Source of the DNA: Devosia aquimaris
GTDB taxonomy: Bacteria; Pseudomonadota; Alphaproteobacteria; Rhizobiales; Devosiaceae
Direction: 5' to 3'
Assembly: GCF_020169335.1 (NCBI RefSeq)
Contig: NZ_JAIEZN010000002.1
Coordinates: forward strand, 558,001-622,000
Length of the DNA: 64,000 bases
The notes under the pieces are model-generated. The model did not search any database. It was not told the DNA's origin and saw nothing but the letters and a program-made list of their open reading frames with translations. This document shows positions 29,663 to 37,636 of this stretch, piece after piece (the stretch's first letter is position 1; each line of letters opens with the position of its first letter). The position numbers were made by a program, and so were the translations under genes.

Positions 29663-29678
29663 TTCGAGAACTATCGAA
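29663..29678. promoter_or_regulatory. candidate ArsR operator
   Basis: The dyad TTCGA-N6-TCGAA lies 19 bases upstream of the arsR start codon, on the template for the arsR-MFS operon. ArsR repressors typically bind such short AT/CG dyads over their own promoter. Binding is inferred. Confidence 0.45.
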
Positions 29679-29699
29679 CAAGCAGATGACAGGCCCGTG

Positions 29700-30230
29700 T
29701 CAGGGCAGGCTGAAGGGCGATTGCTGGCACCGGCTGGCCGCCCAATAGGCATCGACCGGGGTAAAGCGCCCCGACGCCAGCACCTCGACATGGGCAGCAA
29801 AGGCCATGGCCTGACATTCGTCACGCCCGGCCACGACATGCACCATCTCATGCAGGATGGTCAGGGCGCGCAGCGCGTCGGCACCCGGTGCGAAGAATTG
29901 CGGGCAAAGCACCAGCGGCACCACGCCATCCTCGGGCGGCATGCGGACGAAGGCGGCGAACTTCGCGCACGAGCCGGTCGCTTCCGTGCGGATGGTCAGC
30001 GAGGGCGTGACCGGACCGTCCCAGGCGCCGCCCGTAAATGTCTGCAGCAGAAGGGCCTTGCGATAGGCGGCAACGTCAACGCCATGGGCCGTGGCACCCA
30101 GTTGCGGCAGCGCTCGGGCGAATTGTGCCCGCGCGCTGTCCAGAGCCCGATCGAGCAAAGCCTGGTCACTGGCCTGGGCAGGCGCGACCAGACAGGCCAG
30201 CGCCAGTGTCACGACAAATCGGCGCAGCAT
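29700..30230 (-). CDS. secreted zincin-like protein (HEMVH motif)
   Basis: A 176-residue protein with a signal peptide (MLRRFVVTLALACLVAPAQA) and a mature part carrying HEMVH at residues 127-131 in LTILHEMVHVVAGRDECQ, which fits the HExxH zinc-protease motif. An acidic residue (Asp137 or Glu138) seven residues later may be the third ligand. The mature cysteines (Cys88, Cys109, Cys139 and one near the C-terminus) could form disulfides. No named family is recognised. The start may be ATG 30230 or TTG 30245, which overlaps the Lrp stop (TTGA). Confidence 0.65.
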   Translation of the reverse strand: MLRRFVVTLALACLVAPAQASDQALLDRALDSARAQFARALPQLGATAHGVDVAAYRKALLLQTFTGGAWDGPVTPSLTIRTEATGSCAKFAAFVRMPPEDGVVPLVLCPQFFAPGADALRALTILHEMVHVVAGRDECQAMAFAAHVEVLASGRFTPVDAYWAASRCQQSPFSLP

Positions 30231-30241
30231 GGTCAGCACTC

Positions 30242-30688
30242 TCAACCCCGGGCGGGCCGCAACACATTGCGGATGGCAAAACTGGACTGGATGCGTGTGA
30301 CGCTGGGCAGGCGCGACAGCACCTCGGTGTGCAGCCGCTCGTAGTCAGCGACACTGGCGGCTTCCACCCGCACCAGATAGTCGGTGAGCCCGGCCATCAG
30401 ATAGCATTCGCGCACCTCGGCGCAGCCGCGCAGGGCCTGCTCGAACCGGCGCAGCACATCGTCGGTTTGCCGTTCCAGCGTGATCTGCACGATGGCGATA
30501 ATGGCCGCTTCCGGCGTTGGGCTATCGACGATGGCGGTATAGCCGCGAATGACGCCGGTCTCCTCCAGCGTGCGCAGGCGACGCAGGCAGGCCGAGGGCG
30601 ACAGGCCCACGGCGGTGGCCAGTTGCGCATTGCTGATGCGTCCGTCGCGTCGCAGCTGCGCCACGATCGCGCTGTCGATCCGGTCCAT
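30242..30688 (-). CDS. Lrp/AsnC regulator of dadA
   Basis: A 148-residue Lrp-family regulator. The N-terminal HTH reads MDRIDSAIVAQLRRDGRISN and LSPSACLRRLRTLEETGVI. The C-terminal RAM domain (ligand-binding, oligomerising) contains ECYLMAGLTDYLVRVEA. The start at 30688 has AGGAG upstream and matches the family's usual beginning. It is divergent from D-amino acid dehydrogenase, as with DadR or BkdR-type regulators, so it probably activates dadA in response to an amino acid such as alanine. Confidence 0.9.
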   Translation of the reverse strand: MDRIDSAIVAQLRRDGRISNAQLATAVGLSPSACLRRLRTLEETGVIRGYTAIVDSPTPEAAIIAIVQITLERQTDDVLRRFEQALRGCAEVRECYLMAGLTDYLVRVEAASVADYERLHTEVLSRLPSVTRIQSSFAIRNVLRPARG

Positions 30689-30706
30689 TGCACGCACACT
30701 CCTGCG

Positions 30707-30731
30707 GTTGCGCAGCATAAGATTGCGCAAC
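30707..30731. promoter_or_regulatory. dyad operator between lrp and dadA
   Basis: GTTGCGCA (30707-30714) and TGCGCAAC (30724-30731) form a perfect 8-bp inverted repeat with a 9-base spacer. A further half-site-like TTGCAAC lies at 30742. The location just upstream of the Lrp gene fits an Lrp-type binding site. Binding is inferred. Confidence 0.5.
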
Positions 30732-30843
30732 TCAGCTATGCTTGCAACTTAACTGCGTCGAAAAGAAGGACATTTCCTGTCCCTTGCGCCACACTAAGGT
30801 GGTGCGGGCATGTCAGGCCCGTCCAAACCATGCGGGGGCGGTC

Positions 30844-32097
30844 ATGCGGGTTATCGTTCTGGGCGGCGGCGTCATCGGCACGACGACAGCCTATTATCTG
30901 GCCAAGGCCGGTCACCAGGTCACCGTGCTCGAACGCCAGCCCGGCGTCGCGCTGGAGACCAGTTTCGCCAATGCCGGGGAAATCTCGCCGGGCTATTCCT
31001 CTCCCTGGGCCGGCCCGGGCATTCCGCGCAAGGCGCTCAAATGGCTGTTCATGGAACATGCCCCGCTGATCATCCAGCCGCTGCTCGACCCGGCCACCAT
31101 TCGCTGGTGCCTCGCCATCCTGCGCAATTGCACACTCGCTCGCTACAAGATCAACAAGTCGCGCATGGTGCGCCTGGCTGAATACAGCCGCGACCAGCTT
31201 ATGGCCCTGCGCGAAGATACCGGCATCAGCTATGACCACCGCACCCAGGGCACGCTGCAGCTGTTCCGCACCGAAAAGCAGGTGCATGACGCGCACAAGG
31301 ACACCGAAGTGCTGCGCGCCGACGGCGTGGAGTTCGAAGTGCTTGATCGGGCCGGCTGCATCGCCGCAGAGCCCGGTCTCGCCAATGCCCGCGACCGCAT
31401 CGCCGGCGGGCTGCGCCTGCCGCATGACGAGACCGGGGATTGCTTCATGTTCACCACGCGCCTGGCGGAAATGGCCCACGCGCTGGGTGTCGATTTCCGC
31501 TTCGGTGTCGACATCAGGCGCTTGGTGACCGAAGGCAGCCGCGTGTGCGCCGTCGAGACCAGCCAGGGCACGCTGGAGGCCGATGTGTTCATCGGCGCAT
31601 TGGGCAGCTATACGCCCGCGCTGGTGCGCCCCCTCGGCCTCGACCTGCCGGTCTATCCGGTCAAGGGCTACTCCATCACCGTCCCGATCGTCAACGAAGC
31701 CAGCGCGCCGGTCTCCACCGTACTCGATGAAAGCTACAAGGTTGCCGTGACCCGGCTGGGTGACCGCATCCGCGTCGGCGGCATGGCCGAGATCGCCGGC
31801 TTTGACACCACATTGCATGATCGCCGCCGGCGCACGCTCGAGCATGTGGTGACCGATCTCTATGGCGATGCCGGAGATGTGAGCCGCGCCAGCTTCTGGA
31901 CCGGGCTGCGGCCGATGACCCCCGACGGCACCCCCGTGGTGGGCGCCACGCGCTACCCCAATTTCTATCTCAACACCGGCCACGGCACGCTCGGATGGAC
32001 CATGGCCTGCGGCTCCGCGCGGGTTATTGCCGACTTGGTGGGCGGCAACCGGCCCGAGATCGCCACCGATGATCTGGGCCTGGCGCGCTACGCCTGA
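30844..32097 (+). CDS. dadA: D-amino acid dehydrogenase small subunit
   Basis: A 417-residue FAD-dependent membrane-associated dehydrogenase that oxidises D-alanine and other D-amino acids, passing electrons to the respiratory chain. The start [19 protein letters not shown] supplies the FAD-binding GxGxxG loop. [19 protein letters not shown] and the C-terminal [17 protein letters not shown] are DadA hallmarks. The divergent Lrp-type regulator fits the dad system, but no alanine racemase gene (dadX) is adjacent. Confidence 0.93.
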   Translation: MRVIVLGGGVIGTTTAYYLAKAGHQVTVLERQPGVALETSFANAGEISPGYSSPWAGPGIPRKALKWLFMEHAPLIIQPLLDPATIRWCLAILRNCTLARYKINKSRMVRLAEYSRDQLMALREDTGISYDHRTQGTLQLFRTEKQVHDAHKDTEVLRADGVEFEVLDRAGCIAAEPGLANARDRIAGGLRLPHDETGDCFMFTTRLAEMAHALGVDFRFGVDIRRLVTEGSRVCAVETSQGTLEADVFIGALGSYTPALVRPLGLDLPVYPVKGYSITVPIVNEASAPVSTVLDESYKVAVTRLGDRIRVGGMAEIAGFDTTLHDRRRRTLEHVVTDLYGDAGDVSRASFWTGLRPMTPDGTPVVGATRYPNFYLNTGHGTLGWTMACGSARVIADLVGGNRPEIATDDLGLARYA

Positions 32098-32330
32098 ACC
32101 AGCACCGGCGCTGTCATCGCGCGGCCACACCGGCGGCGCAACTGTGCGCAGCCCCATAAACCAGCCACATTTGCCCCGGACAAGCGGCTGAATGACCGCG
32201 CCAAAAGCGCCCGCCGCTTGGTGGCGCCCGGCGAGTCGGTCAGTATTGGCGTTAATCAACTGCTAACCTCCGGTTTCCCATTGCTGCGGAACGGAGTAGA
32301 AGCGGCCAAGACAGTTTCGTGGGTTCGCTG

Positions 32331-34919
32331 ATGGATTTTCGCATTTCCGCCGATGATCGTGTGGGCGCCGGCCCGGACAAGGCCGGCAAGGGGCGCAAGG
32401 CGCCTGCCACCAAAGGCCAGCGTGTTGAGCCCTCCATGGGTGGTTCGCTGGGCAGTCTGGGCGGTGCGGATCGCAGCGGCGGCGGTGGCGGCAAGCCCCC
32501 CAAGCCGCCGCGCCGCGGCAAGGCACAAACCGCCAAGGCCAAAAAGCCGCGCCGCTCGCGCAGCGGCGGCTTCCTCATGGGCCTGCTCTGGTGGGGCTTT
32601 GTCGCCTGCCTGTGGGGCGGCATCGCCGTCATCGGCATCATCGTCTATTACGGCGCGCAGCTGCCGGCCTCCAACACCTGGGCCATTCCCGAGCGTCCGC
32701 CCAATATCCGCATCCTGGCCGCCGATGGCACGCTGATCTCCAATCGCGGCCAGACCGGCGGCGAAGCCGTGACCTATCGCGAGCTGCCCTATTATGTGCC
32801 GGCGGCCTTCATCGCCAGCGAAGACCGCCGCTTCTTGAGCCACTTCGGCGTGGACCCCATTGGCCTGTTGTCGGTGGCCATCGAGTCCGTGCAGGCGCGC
32901 GGCGTCACCCGTGGCGCCTCCACCATCACCCAGCAGGTGGCCAAGAACCTGTTCCTCACGCCCGACCAGACCCTGGGCCGCAAGGTGCAGGAAGCCATTC
33001 TGGCGGTCTGGCTGGAGCAGAACTACACCAAGGAAGAAATCCTCGAGCTCTACATGAACCGCGTCTACTTCGGCGCGGGCGCCACCGGCATCGAGGCCGC
33101 GGCGCAGACTTATTTCGGCGTCTCGGCGCGCAATCTCTCGCTCGGCCAGGCGGCCATGCTGGTGGGCCTGCTGCCGGCACCATCGGCCTATAATCCCAAG
33201 ACCAATCCGGAAAAGGCCATCGAGCGCCAGCGCATCGTGCTCAACCTGATGGCGCAGGAAGGCTATATCACCAAGGAAGAGGCCTCCGCCGCCCAGATCG
33301 ACCCCAACCAGAGCGTGCGCACGCGCATCGCCGGCTCGGAATCCTATGTCGCCGACTGGGTCGAAAGCCTGATGACCGCCTATATCGGCGAGATCGACAG
33401 TGACGTGGTGGTGCAGACCACCATCGACTACAAGATGCAGAAGGACGCCGAGTTCATCGTCAAGGAACAGGTGGCCACCGAGGGTCCCAAGCGCGGCTTC
33501 ACCCAGGGTGCCCTGGTGGCCATGGATGTGGACGGCAAGGTCCGCGCCATGGTGGGCGGCGTTGACTACCAGGCCAGCCAGTATAACCGCGCCGTAACGG
33601 CCAAACGCCAGCCGGGTTCGACCTTCAAGCCCTTCGTCTACCTGGCGGCCATGGAAAAGGGCTATACGCCCGATACCCTGGCTGAAGATGCCAAGTTTGA
33701 CTACAACGGCTGGAGCCCGCGCAATGCCTCGGGCAAATATGCCGGCACCGTGACGCTGCGTCAGGGCCTGGCCTATTCGCTCAACACCATCGCGGCGCGC
33801 CTGGCCATCGACGTCACGCCCGAAGCGGTGGTCGATGTGGCCACCCGCATGGGCATTTCCAGCCCGCTCACCCCCGTGCCCTCGATCGCCTTGGGCACGC
33901 AGGAAGTGAACCTGCTCGAGCTGACCAGCGCCTATGCGCCCTTCGCCAATGGCGGCTTCGGCGTCATCCCCAATGTCATCACGCGCATTGAATCCAAGGA
34001 TGGCAAGCTGCTCTACGAGGCGTCCGATGCCGGCCCCGGCCGCGTGATCGCGCCCAATGTTCTGGCCGAAATGGACGACATGCTCGAGACCGCCGTCGAG
34101 GTGGGTACCGGCAAGCGCGCCAGCGTCAATGGCTGGGAATTCGGTGGCAAGACCGGCACCAGCCAGGAGGCCAAGGATGCGCTGTTTGTCGGCTTTACCT
34201 CGGCCATGGTCGCCGGCGTCTGGCTGGGCAATGACGACAGCACCAAGACCACGCTGTCGGGCGGCAATGTGCCCACCATCATCTGGTCCGAATTCATGAC
34301 CAAGGCGCATCAGGGCAAGCAGATCGCCCCCATTCCGGGCGGCAGCTATGAGGGCGAGCTGGTGGCCCAGCAGCTCATCGACCCCAACACCGGCCAGCCG
34401 GTCATCGATCCGGCGACCGGCCAGCCGCAGGTGCAATATGTCGATGCCGGCACCGGCCAGCCCGTGCCGACCGCGATCGACCCCACCACCGGACAGGTGG
34501 TGCGCATTGATCCGGCGACGGGCCAGCCCATCGCCGGGGCGACTGCCGTGCAGCAGGCGCCCGTGACCACCACGGACAATGGCCTCAACACCGGTGGACT
34601 GATCATCGATGCCAATGGGCAGCAGATTGACCCGACCACCGGACTGCCTGTGGGCCAGATCGTGCAGGACCAGGCGATTGATCCGGTGACCGGCCAGCCG
34701 CTGCAGCCGCAGTCCAATGGCGTCGGGCAGGCGCCCATTGACGCCGACACGGGCCTGCCCATGGTCTTGGTCACCGATCCGGCGACCGGCCAGCAGGTCT
34801 GGGTGCCCAGCGCCCCGGCTCAACAGCAGCCGCAGCAGATCCAGCCGCCGGCCAATGTCGAGCAGCCTGTGCAGCAGGAGCGGCCGCGCACGCTGATGGA
34901 CATGCTGTTCGGCGGCTAG
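32331..34919 (+). CDS. class A penicillin-binding protein with repetitive tail
   Basis: A bifunctional peptidoglycan glycosyltransferase/transpeptidase, 862 residues. A basic, Gly/Pro-rich cytoplasmic tail (1-80) precedes one membrane segment (about 80-107). The glycosyltransferase domain has ASEDRRFLSHFGVDP with the catalytic Glu and TRGASTITQQVAKNL. The transpeptidase has SxxK (GSTFKPF), SxN (YSLNT) and KTG (FGGKTGTS). From about residue 683 to 822 there are nine copies of a D-P-x-T-G-Q-P-like motif, which is unusual. The start could also be GTG 32319. PBP1a-like by domain order. Confidence 0.93.
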   Translation: MDFRISADDRVGAGPDKAGKGRKAPATKGQRVEPSMGGSLGSLGGADRSGGGGGKPPKPPRRGKAQTAKAKKPRRSRSGGFLMGLLWWGFVACLWGGIAVIGIIVYYGAQLPASNTWAIPERPPNIRILAADGTLISNRGQTGGEAVTYRELPYYVPAAFIASEDRRFLSHFGVDPIGLLSVAIESVQARGVTRGASTITQQVAKNLFLTPDQTLGRKVQEAILAVWLEQNYTKEEILELYMNRVYFGAGATGIEAAAQTYFGVSARNLSLGQAAMLVGLLPAPSAYNPKTNPEKAIERQRIVLNLMAQEGYITKEEASAAQIDPNQSVRTRIAGSESYVADWVESLMTAYIGEIDSDVVVQTTIDYKMQKDAEFIVKEQVATEGPKRGFTQGALVAMDVDGKVRAMVGGVDYQASQYNRAVTAKRQPGSTFKPFVYLAAMEKGYTPDTLAEDAKFDYNGWSPRNASGKYAGTVTLRQGLAYSLNTIAARLAIDVTPEAVVDVATRMGISSPLTPVPSIALGTQEVNLLELTSAYAPFANGGFGVIPNVITRIESKDGKLLYEASDAGPGRVIAPNVLAEMDDMLETAVEVGTGKRASVNGWEFGGKTGTSQEAKDALFVGFTSAMVAGVWLGNDDSTKTTLSGGNVPTIIWSEFMTKAHQGKQIAPIPGGSYEGELVAQQLIDPNTGQPVIDPATGQPQVQYVDAGTGQPVPTAIDPTTGQVVRIDPATGQPIAGATAVQQAPVTTTDNGLNTGGLIIDANGQQIDPTTGLPVGQIVQDQAIDPVTGQPLQPQSNGVGQAPIDADTGLPMVLVTDPATGQQVWVPSAPAQQQPQQIQPPANVEQPVQQERPRTLMDMLFGG

Positions 34920-34936
34920 GCCAGGCGCATAGCGAC

Positions 34937-34969
34937 AAGAAAAAAGGGCCGCCCGGTGGGGCGGCCCTT
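34937..34969 (-). terminator. terminator of the L,D-transpeptidase gene
   Basis: The perfect 10-bp stem AAGGGCCGCC/GGCGGCCCTT (34944-34953 with 34960-34969) lies five bases beyond the minus-strand stop at 34974 and is followed on that strand by TTTTTCTTG. It may also act on the plus-strand PBP transcript, where the T-tract is weaker. Confidence 0.82.
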
Positions 34970-34973
34970 GCCT

Positions 34974-35654
34974 TTACTGGATCACCACGATGGGGCTGCC
35001 CGAGGGCACCCGCTCATAGAGATCGATCACGTCCTGGAACAACAGCCGCACGCAGCCGCTGGAAACAGCCCTGCCGATGGAGTGGATGTCCATATTGCCA
35101 TGCAGGCGATAGAGCGTGTCGCGATTGCCCTGATGGATGTAGAGCGCCCGCGCGCCAAGGGCATTGTCCAGCCCCGGCGGCTGCCCGTTGCGATAGATCT
35201 CAAGCTCGGGCTGGCGGTCAACCATCTCGCTGGGCGGGGTCCACACCGGCCACTTGCGCTTGTAGGCGATGTGCGCGCGGCCACTCCAGGCAAAGCCGTC
35301 CCGACCGATGCCCACGCCATAGCGCATGGCCCGACCGCCGGGCATGGTCCAGTAGAGGAAGCGGTTGGGCGTATCGACCACCACCGTGCCCTCGGGCTCG
35401 CCGGTGATGTTGTCGACCTCCTGGCGCCAATATCTGGGGTCCAGCTCCCAGATGGGCGCGGCGGGCACGGGAAATTCCTCATTGGGCAGCGGACCATACA
35501 TGGCCAGCACCTCGGGCGGCACCGGCGGCGGCGTGGTGACGACCGGACGGGGGGTGGAGGTGGCGCAGCCCGCGAGGGCCAGGGCGGAGACGCTCGCCGT
35601 ACCGGCGAGAAAATGGCGCCGCGTCAGCGACGGCAGCGCGATGGAACGATACAT
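34974..35654 (-). CDS. L,D-transpeptidase (YkuD), Tat-exported lipoprotein
   Basis: A 226-residue YkuD-domain enzyme that makes 3-3 peptidoglycan crosslinks or attaches proteins to the wall. The catalytic motif is HGNMDIHSIGRAVSSGCVRL, with Cys201 the nucleophile and a His about 16 residues earlier. The N-terminus carries a twin-arginine motif (TRRHFLAG) and a lipobox (LALAGC), so the protein is probably exported folded and lipid-anchored. The start at ATG 35654 is inferred from the signal sequence. It faces the PBP gene convergently. Confidence 0.9.
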   Translation of the reverse strand: MYRSIALPSLTRRHFLAGTASVSALALAGCATSTPRPVVTTPPPVPPEVLAMYGPLPNEEFPVPAAPIWELDPRYWRQEVDNITGEPEGTVVVDTPNRFLYWTMPGGRAMRYGVGIGRDGFAWSGRAHIAYKRKWPVWTPPSEMVDRQPELEIYRNGQPPGLDNALGARALYIHQGNRDTLYRLHGNMDIHSIGRAVSSGCVRLLFQDVIDLYERVPSGSPIVVIQ

Positions 35655-35721
35655 GGACAAAACCTTCTGGCGGCCGAGCGGCCGCAATGGTGGGAAACAT
35701 CAAGGGATGGGAAGGACGGCC

Positions 35722-36060
35722 TCAGGCCGCTATCGGCGGGCGCAGGGACACCGGCTGCACCCATGGCCCCTCGATCGGGGCGACAATCCCAGTGTGCGAT
35801 GCGCGCGGCAGCATGGGCAGACGCAGGCTCGTCTCGGACAGCACGCCAACCTGCGGCGGGCAGGGCATCACCAGACCGGAGCTTTTATGGCCGCAGGACT
35901 TGAAGAGGACGGCACTGGGTACAGTGCTCGCCTCGGCGCAGCTGTCCGTGGACCGCTGCACCACCGGCACGCTGGAAAAGGCCATGGCATTGGTCGTGGC
36001 CACGCCACCAACGGCGGCGAAGGCAAAAAGGGCAGCGATCAGGCACATGAGGCGGCGCAT
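35722..36060 (-). CDS. small secreted protein of unknown function
   Basis: A 112-residue protein with a clear signal peptide (MRRLMCLIAALFAFAAVGGV, cleavage near NAMA). The mature part contains two Cys (DSCAEAS, FKSCGHKS) and a third in MPCPPQVGV, and many Ser/Pro residues. No family is recognised. It lies 67 bases upstream of the L,D-transpeptidase on the same strand, so a periplasmic role is plausible but unproven. Confidence 0.6.
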   Translation of the reverse strand: MRRLMCLIAALFAFAAVGGVATTNAMAFSSVPVVQRSTDSCAEASTVPSAVLFKSCGHKSSGLVMPCPPQVGVLSETSLRLPMLPRASHTGIVAPIEGPWVQPVSLRPPIAA

Positions 36061-36117
36061 GCCGGCAAACTAGGAGAGTTCGTGCGTCCAGCACAGGTCC
36101 TCACGCAGCCGTGTCCG

Positions 36118-36861
36118 TCAGCCGCCGTGCGCCATCAGCTCCCGTCCATGTGCCTTGAGCCAGGCGCGGCCGCGCTCCATGTCGGGCAAGGTGCGTTTCA
36201 CCGCCGCCCAGAAGGCCGGCGAGTGGTTCATCTCCACCAGATGGGCCACTTCATGGGCGGCCACATAGTCGAGCACATGCGGTGGCGCCATGACGAGGCG
36301 CCAGTTGTAGTTAATGGTGCTGGTCGATGAGCACGAGCCCCAGCGGCTGGCCTGGCTGCGCATCTTGATGGCCTTGACGCTCACGCCCAGCCGCTCGGCA
36401 TGGATGGCGCTGCGGATCACCAGGTCCGCATGGGCTTCCGCCTTGAGCCAGTCGGTCAGCCGCCGCGCCTGATGGGCGTCGTCGCCCGGCACGAACAGGG
36501 CCGCATGGCCGTCCTCGTCGGTGCCGACCTCGACCCGCCCGCGCAGCCGGCCGGTGCCGATGATCCGGTGGTCGACCCCGCGCAGGGGCACCAGGCTTCC
36601 ATGGCTGAAGCTGGCGCCGGTGGGCTGGCGGGTGATGCGCGCGGCCAGCCAGGCGCGCTGGCGCAGCAGAAAGGCCTCGGCCTCGCTCCATTTGCCGCCC
36701 GGCGGCAACGTCAGCACCGGCCCGGTCGCCGGCAAGGACAGCCGATAGCTGCGCGAGCGCGCATTGACCCGCACGCTCACCACCACCGGCGCGCCATCAA
36801 TGGTGATGGTCGTGCTGGCCGGGATCTTGGGCTTGGAGCGGAAGAACAGGTTCATGGGCAT
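36118..36861 (-). CDS. YgjP-like (DUF45) metallohydrolase
   Basis: A 247-residue M48-like/YgjP family protein. The zinc motif is HEVAH in AAHEVAHLVEMNHSPAFW. SQASRWGSCSSTSTINYNW is the conserved substrate-side motif of the family, which has been annotated as a SprT-like metalloprotease and, for YgjP, as a nucleotide phosphohydrolase. The start at 36861 (MPMNLFFRSKPK) or 36855 is uncertain because no good ribosome-binding site is visible for either. Confidence 0.82.
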   Translation of the reverse strand: MPMNLFFRSKPKIPASTTITIDGAPVVVSVRVNARSRSYRLSLPATGPVLTLPPGGKWSEAEAFLLRQRAWLAARITRQPTGASFSHGSLVPLRGVDHRIIGTGRLRGRVEVGTDEDGHAALFVPGDDAHQARRLTDWLKAEAHADLVIRSAIHAERLGVSVKAIKMRSQASRWGSCSSTSTINYNWRLVMAPPHVLDYVAAHEVAHLVEMNHSPAFWAAVKRTLPDMERGRAWLKAHGRELMAHGG

Positions 36862-36936
36862 CTGGGAGGGGAATCGCCAGGACAGTCTAGCCCGATTTGT
36901 CGCGCCTGACTGCCGCAAGCGCGCAGCAGAGGGCGC

Positions 36937-36964
36937 ACAAAAAAGGCGCCCCTTGCGGGGCGCC
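36937..36964 (-). terminator. terminator of the DUF2852 gene
   Basis: The perfect 8-bp stem GGCGCCCC/GGGGCGCC (36945-36952 with 36957-36964) is followed on the minus strand by TTTTTTGTG, 46 bases past the stop of the DUF2852 gene. Confidence 0.85.
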
Positions 36965-37010
36965 AGGTCAGTCGTGGGAACGACCGGCTTCAGGAGGAGA
37001 TGGGCTGGGG

Positions 37011-37490
37011 TCAGCCGTTGTTGCCCCAGCCATTGTTGGTGTCGCCATTGTCCGGACGGGGCTGATCATAGCCCTGGCGGGAGCCGCGGCGTTCATTCAT
37101 GAAGCGATCGAATTCTTCGCGATCCTTGGCCTTGTTCAGATTGGCCATGTATTCGTGGAAGGCTTCGATCTCGGCGTCCAGGCGCGCGCGCTCTTCTTCG
37201 AGGCGCTTGAGCTGTTCGGCGCGGTATTCGTCAAAGGCTGCATTGCCGCTCGAGTTCATGCCGTAGCTCCTGTGGTTCTGCCAGCCGTGATGGCGGCTCT
37301 TGTTGCTGCTGCACCAGGCGCGGCCCTTGTTCCAATAGGCCTGTGCCTTTTCCGGCGATCCGCCGAACTTCTCGCCCCACAGGATGTAACCCAGGACGAG
37401 CAGGCCAAGCGGCCAGAAGGCGATAAAGCCCAGAACCATGAGGGCGATGGTCAGCGGGGACCATTGAGGTTTGATGATTGCTGTGTTCAT
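37011..37490 (-). CDS. DUF2852 membrane protein
   Basis: A 159-residue protein. Residues about 12-38 form a membrane hairpin or long segment (SPLTIALMVLGFIAFWPLGL, then LVLGYILWG). Around residues 85-130 there is a charged heptad-like coiled coil (AFDEYRAEQLKRLEEERARL). The C-terminus is Gly/Asn-rich (NGWGNNG). This matches DUF2852, common in Hyphomicrobiales and of unknown function. It is divergent from the ActS sensor gene across 146 bases. Confidence 0.82.
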   Translation of the reverse strand: MNTAIIKPQWSPLTIALMVLGFIAFWPLGLLVLGYILWGEKFGGSPEKAQAYWNKGRAWCSSNKSRHHGWQNHRSYGMNSSGNAAFDEYRAEQLKRLEEERARLDAEIEAFHEYMANLNKAKDREEFDRFMNERRGSRQGYDQPRPDNGDTNNGWGNNG

Positions 37491-37636
37491 TTCGGTTGCA
37501 TTCTCCCAGTCACGATGACCCTAAAGTGGCCCGCACCGGGGTAGGATCAAGCGTGTGACCATGGAAAATCGGTTCTTGAAATGACACATCTGCATGACTA
37601 TGGCGTCTGCGTTCAGGCCGTCTGGAGGGCCTTTTG

